Positions 1 to 8,780 of a DNA stretch of 64,000 bases are shown piece by piece. The stretch spans positions 1-64,000 of the forward strand of contig NZ_APVL01000002.1 in the NCBI RefSeq assembly GCF_000565285.1, read 5' to 3'. The DNA is from Cytobacillus firmus DS1 (GTDB lineage Bacteria; Bacillota; Bacilli; Bacillales; Cytobacillaceae). The notes below the pieces were generated by a model. It was given only the letters and a program-made list of their open reading frames with translations, was not told where the DNA came from and ran no database searches. The translations under genes were made by a program, and so were the position numbers. How positions within the stretch are numbered: position 1 is the stretch's first letter; every line of letters begins with the position of its first letter.

Positions 1-34
<34 letters not shown>

Positions 35-164
35 AAGTCATATATGGTTATTACTCGGCAAATGCTTCTTCATGCATTATCTAGTTTTGAGGGAACGAAA
101 AAAAGTAAATTTCCTCTTGAAAAATGATAGAAAGACGGTATAATAATACTTGTCTTGAAAAATA

Positions 165-282
<118 letters not shown>

Positions 283-302
283 TGTTTTACAAATATCATT
301 AT

Positions 303-377
303 TCCGCAGTAGCTCAGTGGTAGAGCATTCGGCTGTTAACCGAACGGTCGTAGGTTCGAATCCTACCTGCGGAGCCA
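303..377 (+). tRNA. tRNA-Asn (GTT)
   Basis: Cloverleaf with acceptor TCCGCAG/CTGCGGA, anticodon GTT in a GGCTGTTAACC context, TTCGAAT T-loop and encoded CCA. First tRNA of a 16-gene cluster whose order equals that of B. subtilis trnD. Confidence 0.97.
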
Positions 378-380
378 AAT

Positions 381-471
381 GGAGAGCTGTCCGAGTGGCC
401 GAAGGAGCACGATTGGAAATCGTGTATACGCTAACCGCGTATCAAGGGTTCAAATCCCTTGCTCTCCGCCA
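381..471 (+). tRNA. tRNA-Ser (GGA)
   Basis: 91-base type II tRNA with a long variable arm (TACGC/GCGTA), anticodon GGA, acceptor GGAGAGC/GCTCTCC and encoded CCA. Confidence 0.97.
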
Positions 472-486
472 TTTTAATTTCATATT

Positions 487-561
487 GGCCCCTTGGTCAA
501 GCGGTTAAGACACCGCCCTTTCACGGCGGTAACACGGGTTCGAATCCCGTAGGGGTCACCA
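487..561 (+). tRNA. tRNA-Glu (TTC)
   Basis: 75-base cloverleaf, anticodon TTC between CCGCC and GGCGG stem strands, CCA encoded. Confidence 0.97.
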
Positions 562-565
562 TTTT

Positions 566-641
566 GGAGGATTAGCTCAGCTGGGAGAGCATCTGCCTTA
601 CAAGCAGAGGGTCGGCGGTTCGATCCCGTCATCCTCCACCA
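566..641 (+). tRNA. tRNA-Val (TAC)
   Basis: Acceptor GGAGGAT/ATCCTCC, anticodon TAC in a CTGCC/GCAG stem context, CCA encoded. Confidence 0.97.
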
Positions 642-664
642 TTATTATTAATTAATACTATTAT

Positions 665-738
<74 letters not shown>

Positions 739-741
739 TCC

Positions 742-818
742 GGTCCGGTAGTTCAGTTGGTTAGAATGCCTGCCTGTCACGCAGGAGGTCGCGGGTTCGA
801 GTCCCGTCCGGACCGCCA
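742..818 (+). tRNA. tRNA-Asp (GTC)
   Basis: 77-base cloverleaf with acceptor GGTCCGG/CCGGACC, anticodon GTC and encoded CCA. Confidence 0.97.
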
Positions 819-830
819 TTTTTTATATTT

Positions 831-854
831 GGCTCAGTAGATCAGTCGGTAGAG
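831..854 (+). repeat. Duplicated 5' fragment of tRNA-Phe
   Basis: These 24 bases repeat the first 24 bases of the intact tRNA-Phe that starts 146 bases downstream, with one change (C to A) in the D-arm. The preceding TATATTT is also shared. The match ends at the D-stem and is followed by about 120 bases unrelated to tRNA. That spacer has two perfect inverted repeats: GATTTTAAAAG with CTTTTAAAATC, and AAGCTTAA with TTAAGCTT. The fragment cannot fold as a tRNA. It may be a scar of a small integrated element or a rearranged duplicate. A comparable case occurs at tRNA-Gly near 11985. Confidence 0.85.
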
Positions 855-976
855 GATTTTAAAAGAATGAGCTGCGAAGCTTAACATCATCGAATAGCAT
901 GCTTTTAAAATCTGCGACAAAGAACGCAGGACTTTGAAGCACATGTATTAAGCTTTAGGGATATAAAATTATATTT

Positions 977-1049
977 GGCTCAGTAGCTCAGTCGGTAGAG
1001 CAAAGGACTGAAAATCCTTGTGTCGGCGGTTCGATTCCGTCCTGAGCCA
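977..1049 (+). tRNA. tRNA-Phe (GAA), no encoded CCA
   Basis: Intact cloverleaf with acceptor GGCTCAG/CTGAGCC, anticodon GAA and TTCGATT T-loop. The genome continues CCT after the discriminator, so CCA is incomplete. A 5' fragment of this gene lies 146 bases upstream. Confidence 0.96.
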
Positions 1050-1065
1050 CCTTGTTATGTGATTA

Positions 1066-1141
<76 letters not shown>

Positions 1142-1158
1142 TTTTTTTATGTTAATAT

Positions 1159-1242
1159 GGAGGGGTAGCGAAGTGGCTAAACGCGGCGGACTGTAAATCC
1201 GCTCTTTCGGGTTCGGCAGTTCGAATCTGCCCCCCTCCACCA
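1159..1242 (+). tRNA. tRNA-Tyr (GTA)
   Basis: 84-base type II tRNA with anticodon GTA, extended variable arm and encoded CCA. Confidence 0.96.
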
Positions 1243-1249
1243 TTTATAT

Positions 1250-1323
1250 AGGGGTATAGTTTAATGGTAAAACGAAGGTCTCCAAAACCTTTGATGTGGG
1301 TTCGATTCCTACTACCCCTGCCA
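1250..1323 (+). tRNA. tRNA-Trp (CCA)
   Basis: Acceptor AGGGGTA/TACCCCT, anticodon CCA in an AGGTCTCCAAAACCT context, 3' CCA encoded. Confidence 0.96.
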
Positions 1324-1333
1324 ATAATATTAT

Positions 1334-1410
1334 GGCGGCTGTGGCGAAGTGGTTAACGCATCGGATTGTGGCTCCGACACTCGTGGGTTCGATTCCCATC
1401 AGTCGCCCCA
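1334..1410 (+). tRNA. tRNA-His (GTG)
   Basis: Anticodon GTG. An extra G before the acceptor pairs with the C discriminator, the identity element of tRNA-His. CCA encoded. Confidence 0.96.
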
Positions 1411-1469
1411 TAACTTTAATGTAACAGTACAAGAGTAACTCTCATATAAATGTATTATGAAACGATCAT

Positions 1470-1544
1470 TGGGCTATAGCCAAGCGGTAAGGCACCGGAC
1501 TTTGACTCCGTCACTCGCAGGTTCGAATCCTGCTAGCCCAGCCA
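1470..1544 (+). tRNA. tRNA-Gln (TTG)
   Basis: Acceptor TGGGCTA/TAGCCCA, anticodon TTG in a CGGACTTTGACTCCG stem-loop, CCA encoded. Confidence 0.96.
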
Positions 1545-1548
1545 TTTT

Positions 1549-1623
1549 GCGGAAGTAGTTCAGTGGTAGAACATCACCTTGCCAAGGTGGGGGTCGCGGG
1601 TTCGAATCCCGTCTTCCGCTCCA
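1549..1623 (+). tRNA. tRNA-Gly (GCC)
   Basis: Acceptor GCGGAAG/CTTCCGC, anticodon GCC in a CACCTTGCCAAGGTG stem-loop, CCA encoded. Confidence 0.96.
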
Positions 1624-1641
1624 GAATTTCATTGTTTTTAT

Positions 1642-1715
<74 letters not shown>

Positions 1716-1743
1716 TAATTTAAATCTTGATTCGCTGATACAC

Positions 1744-1832
1744 GCCGGGGTGGCGGAACTGGCAGACGCACAGGACTTAAAATCCTGCGGTAGGTGACTA
1801 CCGTACCGGTTCGATTCCGGTCCTCGGCACCA
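1744..1832 (+). tRNA. tRNA-Leu (TAA)
   Basis: 89-base type II tRNA with anticodon TAA, variable arm GGTAGGTGACTACC and encoded CCA. Confidence 0.96.
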
Positions 1833-1855
1833 CAAGATTTACTACATTTTAATAT

Positions 1856-1937
1856 GCCGGTGTGGCGGAATTGGCAGACGCGCACGACTCAAAATCGTGT
1901 TCCTTCTGGAGTGTCGGTTCGACCCCGACCACCGGTA
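1856..1937 (+). tRNA. tRNA-Leu (CAA), no encoded CCA
   Basis: Type II tRNA with anticodon CAA in a CACGACTCAAAATCGTG stem-loop. The acceptor closes with a G-U pair, and the genome reads TCT where CCA would be. Last gene of the cluster, directly followed by a terminator. Confidence 0.94.
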
Positions 1938-1940
1938 TCT

Positions 1941-1977
1941 GAAAAAAGGGTTTCCCATTTGGGAAATCCTTTTTTTG
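1941..1977 (+). terminator. Terminator of the rrn-tRNA operon
   Basis: An AAAAAAGGGTTTCCC arm pairs with GGGAAATCCTTTTTTT around a short loop and ends in a U-run, immediately after the last tRNA. Confidence 0.9.
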
Positions 1978-2110
1978 TTTTTTAAAAGTATATCCCTGAG
2001 AAATTTGACGCATATTTATCATCAATACATGGTTCCGGACGGTTCAGAGGGTGGTTTCGAAAAGGGTTCTGAACTATTCGGAAGGCTGCTGCGAAAAAAG
2101 ACTAAGACGA

Positions 2111-2139
2111 TTGACCTTTTGAAAAAGTCAAAATATTGC
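2111..2139 (+). promoter_or_regulatory. Candidate sigma-A promoter of the sugar operon
   Basis: TTGACC and TATTGC are separated by 17 bases, about 95 bases before the first permease gene and upstream of the cre-like sites. The -10 is imperfect, so this is a prediction from spacing and similarity only. Confidence 0.4.
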
Positions 2140-2168
2140 ACCATTTAGTCAATTGAGTCACCTATATA

Positions 2169-2182
2169 TGTAAACGGTTTCA
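2169..2182 (+). promoter_or_regulatory. CcpA (cre) operator, perfect consensus match
   Basis: TGTAAACGGTTTCA fits the cre consensus TGNAARCGNWWWCA at every position. It lies downstream of the candidate promoter and would act as a roadblock, so glucose repression of the sugar operon is expected. A local LacI-family repressor could use the same motif, but none is encoded nearby. Confidence 0.7.
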
Positions 2183-2193
2183 AATATAATGTA

Positions 2194-2207
2194 GGAAAGC
2201 GTTTGCA
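2194..2207 (-). promoter_or_regulatory. Second cre/LacI-like operator
   Basis: On the minus strand TGCAAACGCTTTCC matches the cre consensus at 13 of 14 positions. It is centred 25 bp from the perfect site and 26 bp before the TTG start codon. Two sites this close suggest cooperative repression. Confidence 0.5.
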
Positions 2208-2232
2208 ATAGATAAGGGGGCGGTGAAGAGAG

Positions 2233-3174
2233 TTGGAGACAAAGATTGAGATCGGGGAACCGGCAATTAAGTCAGAGGTTAAAGCAGTTTCCAGGAAAAA
2301 AGCAAATTTGAAAAAAATCTTAACATACCTTGCTTTTGTAGGGCCGGCATTAATTTTTTTCCTGGTGATCCAGATCATTCCATTCCTGATGGGGATTTAT
2401 TATTCGTTTACGTCCTGGAATGGCGTTAGTTCTGTAGTTGAGTGGGTTGGGCTTGAAAATTATATAAAGATTTTTAAGAATGATCCGAAGTTTTTTGATT
2501 CCTTTATGTTTACTACTAAATTTATGTTAGCTTCGGTTATTATTAGTAATTTGCTAGGGTTTGGGCTTGCCTTATTATTGAACGCAGCCTTGAAATCGAG
2601 GAATTTATTGAGGACTGTGTTTTTCATTCCGAATGTTATCGGGGGATTATTGCTTGGATTCATCTGGCAGTTTATTTTTGTAAAAGGGTTTGCTGCAATT
2701 GGAAATCTAACGGATCTTTCGGTTTTTAAGCTGCCATGGCTTGGAGATGAGACAACAGCATTCTGGGGAATTGTGATTGTGTTTGCCTGGCAGATCAGCG
2801 GATATATGATGGTTATTTATATTGCAGCACTGCAGGGTGTGGATCAGACGCTGCTTGAGGCGGCAAGAATCGATGGAGCATCCAGCTGGACACTGCTGAC
2901 AAAAATAATCATTCCGCTCATTTTACCGGCATTCACGATTTGTTTCTTTTTAACTATATCAATGGCATTTAAGATTTTTGACCTGAATATTTCACTCACA
3001 GGCGGCGGGCCATTTAACTCGACACAATCGGTTGCGATTAACATTTATCAAGAAGCATTCCAGAATAACCGGTATGGTCTTGGTACCGCGAAATCCATTT
3101 TATTCTTCCTTGTGGTAGCTATATTTACAACGGTTCAGGTGATGATGACGAAGAAAAGGGAGGTTGAGGCATAA
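2233..3174 (+). CDS. Carbohydrate ABC transporter permease, MalF-like
   Basis: A 313-residue inner-membrane permease of the binding-protein-dependent sugar transporter class (MalF/UgpA type). About six hydrophobic segments follow a charged N-terminal tail of some 35 residues. The EAA loop that docks the ATPase reads EAARIDGAS, near residue 215. Translation starts at TTG, the only start that keeps the tail, with GGGG and GGTGAAG purine tracts upstream. The stop overlaps the next permease start (TAATG), so the two are coupled. No ATPase gene is present in the locus. Firmicute sugar transporters of this type commonly share an MsmX-like ATPase encoded elsewhere, which I infer here. Confidence 0.9.
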   Translation: METKIEIGEPAIKSEVKAVSRKKANLKKILTYLAFVGPALIFFLVIQIIPFLMGIYYSFTSWNGVSSVVEWVGLENYIKIFKNDPKFFDSFMFTTKFMLASVIISNLLGFGLALLLNAALKSRNLLRTVFFIPNVIGGLLLGFIWQFIFVKGFAAIGNLTDLSVFKLPWLGDETTAFWGIVIVFAWQISGYMMVIYIAALQGVDQTLLEAARIDGASSWTLLTKIIIPLILPAFTICFFLTISMAFKIFDLNISLTGGGPFNSTQSVAINIYQEAFQNNRYGLGTAKSILFFLVVAIFTTVQVMMTKKREVEA

Positions 3175-4001
3175 TGAGTCCCAGATATACAAAAATTACG
3201 TTTCTGCTGGAGATCATCGGAATCGTATTAGGAATCATATTCCTCATTCCTTTTTACTTCGTGCTTATTAATTCTGTAAAAGGCTTTGCGGATATCTTGA
3301 TTGATGCTGCAGCATGGCCGCAGGAGTTTTTATTCTCCAATTATATGAAGGTATGGGATATTATTAATTTCCCGCGGGCCTTCTGGAATTCGCTTATAAT
3401 AACGGTAATCAGCAATATTGGACTGGTTGTCATCAGTTCTATGGCTGCCTGGAAGATGGTCAGGACTCCGGGGAAATTCAGCAAAATCCTGTTTGTTTTA
3501 TTTGTATCTGCAATGGTTATTCCATTCCAGACTGTTATGATTCCTCTGATGAAGCTCGGAGGCACGCTGAATCTGACAAACAGCATACCCGGTCTCATCA
3601 TCATGTACTTTGGCTTTGGGGTACCGTTATCGCTTTTCCTTTATCACGGTTTTATTAAAACAGTTCCAATCGAGATAGAAGAATCAGCCCGAATTGATGG
3701 GTGCAGCCAGTTTGGCGTCTTTTGGAGAATTGTTTTTCCGCTTCTGAAACCAATTACTGTAACGGTTGTCATTCTAAATACATTGTGGATCTGGAATGAC
3801 TATCTGCTGCCGCTTCTGGTGCTTCAGGATGCAGAGCTTAGGACGATTCCTTTGGCCACAAGCTCATTCTTCGCACAATATACGAAGCAGTGGGATATGG
3901 GACTGGCTGCCCTTGTGATGGGCATTACACCGGTGGTTATTTTCTTCCTGTTTCTGCAGAGACATATAATAAAAGGCATTGCACAAGGTTCCATTAAGTA
4001 G
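3174..4001 (+). CDS. Carbohydrate ABC transporter permease, MalG-like
   Basis: 275 residues, the usual size for the second permease of a sugar ABC importer. An N-terminal membrane anchor is followed by further membrane spans and the EAA-type loop EESARIDGCS, near residue 175. Its start overlaps the stop of the upstream permease by one base, which points to translational coupling and heterodimer formation. The binding lipoprotein follows after about 65 bases. The substrate cannot be read from sequence; the downstream genes argue for an oligosaccharide or glycoside. Confidence 0.9.
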   Translation: MSPRYTKITFLLEIIGIVLGIIFLIPFYFVLINSVKGFADILIDAAAWPQEFLFSNYMKVWDIINFPRAFWNSLIITVISNIGLVVISSMAAWKMVRTPGKFSKILFVLFVSAMVIPFQTVMIPLMKLGGTLNLTNSIPGLIIMYFGFGVPLSLFLYHGFIKTVPIEIEESARIDGCSQFGVFWRIVFPLLKPITVTVVILNTLWIWNDYLLPLLVLQDAELRTIPLATSSFFAQYTKQWDMGLAALVMGITPVVIFFLFLQRHIIKGIAQGSIK

Positions 4002-4068
4002 TGGTAGAGACTTTTGCAACCAAAGAGGCTGTGAAAGTTTATATAAAATTATTCAGGGGGGAAACAAA

Positions 4069-5355
4069 ATGAAACGCTTTGCTCTATTACTGCTGTCATT
4101 GATTCTGATGGCCGGCATTATGGCGGGCTGTTCTTCTTCCAGCTCTTCAGGGGATGAAAAGCCTAAGGATGATTCAAAAAATGGTGATGAAGTGGTAACA
4201 CTGAACATGTTCCAATTTAAAGTGGAGATTGCCGATCAGCTCCAGGAAATGATTGGCGAATTTGAAAAAGAGCATCCAAATATCAAAATAAAGCTTGAGT
4301 CAGTTGGAGGCGGAGCTGATTATGGTGCCGCATTAAAAGCGAAGTTTGCATCCGGCGAACAGCCTGACATTTTTAACAATGGCGGTTTTAAGGAATTGGA
4401 GCTTTGGAAAGAACATCTAGCTGATCTTTCAAATGAGCCGTGGGCAGAGCATGTGCTTCCAATTGGTAAGGTTCCAACGACCGATACAGATGGCAAGCTT
4501 TATGGAATGCCGGTAAACCTGGAAGGATACGGTTTTATTTATAACAAGGATTTATTTGAAGAAGCGGGAATTACTGAACCGCCTAATACGATTTCTGAAC
4601 TGAAGGATGCTGCTGAAAAGCTCAAAGATAAAGGAATCACTCCTTTCTCTGCCGGATACGGTGAGTGGTGGGTCATTGGGCAGCATTTGCTAAACATTCC
4701 ATTTGCACAGCAGGAGGATCCTGTTGCATTTATTGAAGGCTTATACAGCGGATCTGAAAAGTTAACCGGCAATGATAAATTTAAAGAATTCAAAGAAGTT
4801 CTTGATACTGAAATTAACTTCGGAAATGACAATCCGTTAACAACTGATTACAATACGCAAGTTACACTATTTGCTTCCGGCAAAACAGCTATGCTTCAGC
4901 AGGGGAACTGGACAGAGAACATGATTCTTGAAATTGACCCTGACATTAATATGGGATTCCTCCCGATTCCTCTGACTGATGATGAAGCGGAGGCAGACCG
5001 TTTACCGGTAGGCGTGCCGAACAACTGGGTTCTTAACAAAAACTCTGAGCATCTTGAAGAAGCCAAGTTATTCCTTAACTGGATGGTTTCATCCGAAACA
5101 GGCAAACGTTATATCACAGAAGAGTTTGCTTTCATTCCAGCCTTTGACAATATTGAGCCAACCGGTTTAGGGCCACTTGGAAAGCATATTCTTGAGTATT
5201 CTAAGGCAGAGAAAACGATTCCTTGGACATGGTTCAGATGGCCGGATGGTGCAAATAAAGAGTTTGCAGCAACAATCCAGGAATATGCTGCCGGAAAGAT
5301 TGATTATGATACGGTTGTTGAACGCTTCCAGGCATCCTGGGATAACTTGAAATAA
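4069..5355 (+). CDS. Extracellular solute-binding lipoprotein, sugar type
   Basis: The 428-residue product begins with a lipoprotein signal peptide: basic MKRF, a Leu-rich core and the lipobox IMAGC, with Cys21 as lipidation site. A Ser-rich linker follows. The mature part looks like a family-1 sugar-binding protein, with a KLYGMPVN-type segment and aromatic residues in the C-terminal lobe (WTWFRWPDG). The start at ATG 4069 has GGGGGG just upstream; a longer in-frame reading from 3979 lacks a ribosome binding site and would bury the signal peptide. It should deliver sugar to the two permeases encoded before it. Confidence 0.92.
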   Translation: MKRFALLLLSLILMAGIMAGCSSSSSSGDEKPKDDSKNGDEVVTLNMFQFKVEIADQLQEMIGEFEKEHPNIKIKLESVGGGADYGAALKAKFASGEQPDIFNNGGFKELELWKEHLADLSNEPWAEHVLPIGKVPTTDTDGKLYGMPVNLEGYGFIYNKDLFEEAGITEPPNTISELKDAAEKLKDKGITPFSAGYGEWWVIGQHLLNIPFAQQEDPVAFIEGLYSGSEKLTGNDKFKEFKEVLDTEINFGNDNPLTTDYNTQVTLFASGKTAMLQQGNWTENMILEIDPDINMGFLPIPLTDDEAEADRLPVGVPNNWVLNKNSEHLEEAKLFLNWMVSSETGKRYITEEFAFIPAFDNIEPTGLGPLGKHILEYSKAEKTIPWTWFRWPDGANKEFAATIQEYAAGKIDYDTVVERFQASWDNLK

Positions 5356-5365
5356 ATTTGGTGAA

Positions 5366-5402
5366 ACGGGAAGCATGTCTGCAAAAGATATGCTTTCTGT
5401 TT
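5366..5402 (+). terminator. Weak terminator after the binding protein
   Basis: GGAAGCAT pairs with ATGCTTTC around a 13-base loop and is followed by a T-rich stretch. The stem is short, so it probably attenuates rather than fully separates the transporter genes from the two-component genes. Confidence 0.5.
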
Positions 5403-5502
5403 TCTATTTTTATAACCTGTTAGATCCCATAGCAAAAAAGGCATCCCCAAAAAGGGAAGTTGCTTTATACTATTGTAAAAGAGATAGCAGCGGGGGATGT
5501 AA

Positions 5503-7317
5503 ATGTTCAAAAAGAGCATTAGGAATAAACTGATCGTTCTATTAATGGTAGCCACAATCGTTCCATTTGGAGCGTCAATTATCATCACTTACTACCATAC
5601 AGCGGAATCATTGAAAGACCAGGCCATTAAAGAAAATAGCAACCTATTATATCAAGGAAAAGTGAACCTGGAGGGGTACATAAATGAACTGGATGGGCTG
5701 ACACTATCTCTCTACAATAATCCAGGTTTTATAAATTTTTTAAAGGATCCCAGGAAGGAAAATAATTATCAGGCTGTCGAAGCTGTAAGAAATGTAATTT
5801 CAACCATATTGTATGCTGAGGAAAATATCAAACGGGTTAATATTGCTGTTGCAAAGGAAGATCGGCTCATAACAGCCTCCCGCCGCTCTACTGTTGTTTT
5901 TTCAAAGAGGCTGACAAATGCCAATCAGGAATATTACGAAAAAGCAAAAGAAAGTCCAAACAATATGTTTCTTGAGCCCATCCATAAGATAAAGGATCCT
6001 GATGACCAAAAGCCTAAAAATGTAATTACGCTCCACCGGTCTTTAATCAATATTCCATCGGATGATCTATTGGCCTATATCTCATTGGAGTTTTCACCGG
6101 ATCAAATAACCAATATCAGCCGTAATCTTTATTCTGGGGATAATGAAGAATTCTATATTATATCTCCTGAAGGTGACATGATCTATCGTTCAACGGATGA
6201 AGCTGATAAAGAAGATAAAACGCCTGATTGGATTGATTGGGTGATAGGGACAAATAAAGAAAATGGCACGGTTGAATGGGAGGAAGATACATTCAGCGGT
6301 GTAATGATATATGATCAATTATCGCAAAATTCAGGCGGCTGGTATCTTGTTAAGCGGGTCCCATACACCACTTTATATGAAAGTGCATTCAGTGTGGCGA
6401 AAATCAATATCATGTTTGGCGTAATCGGGCTGTGCCTGGTTATTCTCGCCACGCTCTTTATTTCTGTCAGAATTACCTCCCCCATCAGAATCCTCCTGAA
6501 AAATATCGATCAGGTTGAAAAGGGAAATCTTGATGTCCGTTTTAAATCTTTCGGCAATGATGAGATTGGTTATCTTGGTGATCGATTCAGGCAAATGATC
6601 GATAAAATTAATGATCTGATTAATAGGGAGTATAAGCTCCAGCTTGAAAACAAGACGAATCAGCTTAAGGTTCTGCAATCCCAGGTTAATCCGCATTTTT
6701 TATATAATGCATTGCAGTCAATAGGAACAGCGGCCTTGAAAAATCAGGGTCCGCAAATTTATTCTTCTGTTACCCGTCTTTCAAAAATCATGAGGTACAG
6801 CATGAATATGGAGGAGGGTATGGTTCCTCTTCAAAAAGAGATCGAACATACCAAGTCCTACCTTCTGCTGCAAAAGGAACGGTTCGGTGATCAGCTTCAC
6901 TTCAATTTTCAGCTTGATGAAGAAGCACTGGGGTTTCATGTTCCGAAAATGATTTTACAGCCTTTAGTGGAGAATTACTTTAAACACGGCTTTGATGCAC
7001 GAGAAAAAACTGGAGAGGTTAAGATAACCTGCAGACAGGATGAATTTTATCTGGATATTCTTATAGAGGATAATGGCACAGGCGTTTCGGAGAGCAGGCT
7101 GGAGGAAATCCGCATGCATTTGATGAATGAAAGGATAGGGCAAAAGGGAGAGTTAATGAATATCGGACTGAAGAATGTTTATGTCCGGTTAAAACTTTAT
7201 TATGGCAGCCGGGCTTACCTGCAGCTTAAGAACCTTGAGCAGGGCGGGCTGCTGGTTTCTATTAAACTTCCAAAAAGGATGGAAGGTGGAAAAGATGAAA
7301 GCAATTATTGTGGATGA
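5503..7317 (+). CDS. Sensor histidine kinase, YesM type
   Basis: 604 residues in the YesM layout: an N-terminal membrane helix, an extracellular sensor of about 260 residues, a second helix near residues 300-325, a HAMP segment, then the His_kinase domain and an ATPase domain. The phosphoacceptor is His398 in the motif NPHFLYNAL, and the N-box is PLVENYFKHG around Asn491. The 3' end overlaps the response regulator gene by 23 bases, so the pair is cotranslated. Family members sense extracellular sugars and control adjacent ABC importers, which fits the location. The ligand is unknown. Confidence 0.93.
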   Translation: MFKKSIRNKLIVLLMVATIVPFGASIIITYYHTAESLKDQAIKENSNLLYQGKVNLEGYINELDGLTLSLYNNPGFINFLKDPRKENNYQAVEAVRNVISTILYAEENIKRVNIAVAKEDRLITASRRSTVVFSKRLTNANQEYYEKAKESPNNMFLEPIHKIKDPDDQKPKNVITLHRSLINIPSDDLLAYISLEFSPDQITNISRNLYSGDNEEFYIISPEGDMIYRSTDEADKEDKTPDWIDWVIGTNKENGTVEWEEDTFSGVMIYDQLSQNSGGWYLVKRVPYTTLYESAFSVAKINIMFGVIGLCLVILATLFISVRITSPIRILLKNIDQVEKGNLDVRFKSFGNDEIGYLGDRFRQMIDKINDLINREYKLQLENKTNQLKVLQSQVNPHFLYNALQSIGTAALKNQGPQIYSSVTRLSKIMRYSMNMEEGMVPLQKEIEHTKSYLLLQKERFGDQLHFNFQLDEEALGFHVPKMILQPLVENYFKHGFDAREKTGEVKITCRQDEFYLDILIEDNGTGVSESRLEEIRMHLMNERIGQKGELMNIGLKNVYVRLKLYYGSRAYLQLKNLEQGGLLVSIKLPKRMEGGKDESNYCG

Positions 7318-8023
7318 TGAACAGCATGTGCGGGAAGGCTTAATGCTTCTGGGAGATTGGAGCCGCTTTGGGGTTGACACGATCATGGAGGCGGCAGATG
7401 GAAATGAAGCCATAAAGCTGATTAAAGAGCATCGCCCGGAAATCATATTCACAGATATGAGCATGCCAAAAAGAGATGGCATAAGCCTTTTAAAATGGAT
7501 ACATTCTTCAGATCTATCCAGCAAGACGATTGTTGTCAGCGGATATGATGATTTCGACTATATGAGGAATGCCATCTGTTATAAAAGCTTTGATTATATC
7601 TTGAAGCCTATCGATCCGGATATATTGAATGAAATCCTGGAGAAAGCCATTAATGAATGGAAGCAGCAAAATTCTTCAGGGGAATGCCAGCAGGAGAAAA
7701 ACAGGGAGCTGAATGTAATCCAGCAAATAGAACAGTTTCTGCTGGAAAGCTATAACAAAGATATTAACCTGCAGGAAATTGCAGACAGATTTTATTTAAG
7801 CAGGGAGTACATCTCGAGGAAGTTTAAACAGGAATATCAGGCTACTATTACAGACTTTATAACGAAGGTCCGAATGAACAAGGCCAAGGAGCTTTTGCAG
7901 AACCATAAACTGAAAATCTATGAAATTGCTTTCCAGGTTGGCTATCAGGATGAAAAGTATTTTAGCAAAGTCTTTAAAAAGATAGAGGGAATTTCCCCGA
8001 ATGAATATAGAAGTATGAATTAA
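7295..8023 (+). CDS. Response regulator, YesN type with AraC DNA-binding domain
   Basis: 242 residues. The receiver domain starts MKAIIVDDE and has the phosphorylation site Asp54 (FTDMSMPKRDG). The C-terminal AraC-type double helix-turn-helix contains IAFQVGYQDEKYFSKVFKK, the family signature. ATG 7295 is chosen because the receiver fold begins there and GGAAGGTGGAA precedes it; longer in-frame readings only extend into the kinase gene. It is probably an activator of the sugar genes once phosphorylated by the kinase encoded upstream. Confidence 0.93.
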   Translation: MKAIIVDDEQHVREGLMLLGDWSRFGVDTIMEAADGNEAIKLIKEHRPEIIFTDMSMPKRDGISLLKWIHSSDLSSKTIVVSGYDDFDYMRNAICYKSFDYILKPIDPDILNEILEKAINEWKQQNSSGECQQEKNRELNVIQQIEQFLLESYNKDINLQEIADRFYLSREYISRKFKQEYQATITDFITKVRMNKAKELLQNHKLKIYEIAFQVGYQDEKYFSKVFKKIEGISPNEYRSMN

Positions 8024-8038
8024 GAAGGAGGAAGATTC

Positions 8039-8779
8039 ATGATTAACGTGATTGTCTGGAATGAGAATCGCCATGAACAAAAAGATGAAAAGGTAAGGGC
8101 TGTCTACCCCGATGGTATCCACGCTGCCATTGCAGATTTTTTAAATGGAGAAAATTTCAAAGTGAAGACAGCGACATTGGATGAGGCCGAACATGGACTC
8201 AGTGATGCGGTTTTACAGGAAACAGACGTTTTAGTCTGGTGGGGGCATCTGGCGCATGGGGAAGTTGAGGATGCAATCGTTGAAAAAGTGAAACAAAGAG
8301 TTCTGGATGGAATGGGGCTGATTGTCCTTCATTCCGGCCATTTTTCTAAAATTTTTAAAGTGCTGATGGGAACTTCCTGTGATTTAAAGTGGAGAGAAGC
8401 CGATGAAAAGGAACGAATTTGGATTGTAGACCCGAGCCATCCAATCGCAGAAGGACTTGGAGAATATATTGAACTTGAAAAAGAAGAGATGTATGGAGAA
8501 CATTTTGATATCCCTGCACCGGATGAGCTTGTAATGGTGAGCTGGTTTGAAGGCGGGGAAGTTTTCCGGAGCGGCTGTACATACAGGCGCGGAAAAGGAA
8601 AAATCTTTTATTTCCGCCCGGGACATGAAACGTATCCAACCTATTATCATAAGGACGTTCAGCAGGTTATTAAAAATGCTGTTAGGTGGGCTAAGCCGGC
8701 TGATCTTCCGGTTCCGGTCTATGGTAATGCGAAGCCTCTGGAGAGAATCAGTGTGAAACATGAAGGAGTGGAGAAATAA
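8039..8779 (+). CDS. ThuA-like trehalose-utilisation family protein
   Basis: 246 residues of the ThuA family, a glutamine-amidotransferase-like fold found next to sugar oxidoreductases. Typical segments are visible: INVIVWNEN at the start, [14 protein letters not shown] in the middle, [14 protein letters not shown], and [14 protein letters not shown] near the end. The start has AAGAAGGAGG at optimal spacing. In rhizobia ThuA acts with a Gfo/Idh/MocA partner (ThuB) in making 3-keto-trehalose; that partner type follows one base after the stop. The precise reaction here is inferred. Confidence 0.85.
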   Translation: MINVIVWNENRHEQKDEKVRAVYPDGIHAAIADFLNGENFKVKTATLDEAEHGLSDAVLQETDVLVWWGHLAHGEVEDAIVEKVKQRVLDGMGLIVLHSGHFSKIFKVLMGTSCDLKWREADEKERIWIVDPSHPIAEGLGEYIELEKEEMYGEHFDIPAPDELVMVSWFEGGEVFRSGCTYRRGKGKIFYFRPGHETYPTYYHKDVQQVIKNAVRWAKPADLPVPVYGNAKPLERISVKHEGVEK

Positions 8780-8780
8780 G

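Noticed and set aside
831..854. A second tRNA-Phe gene
   Set aside because: Only the first 24 bases match; there is no anticodon arm, T-arm or 3' acceptor strand.
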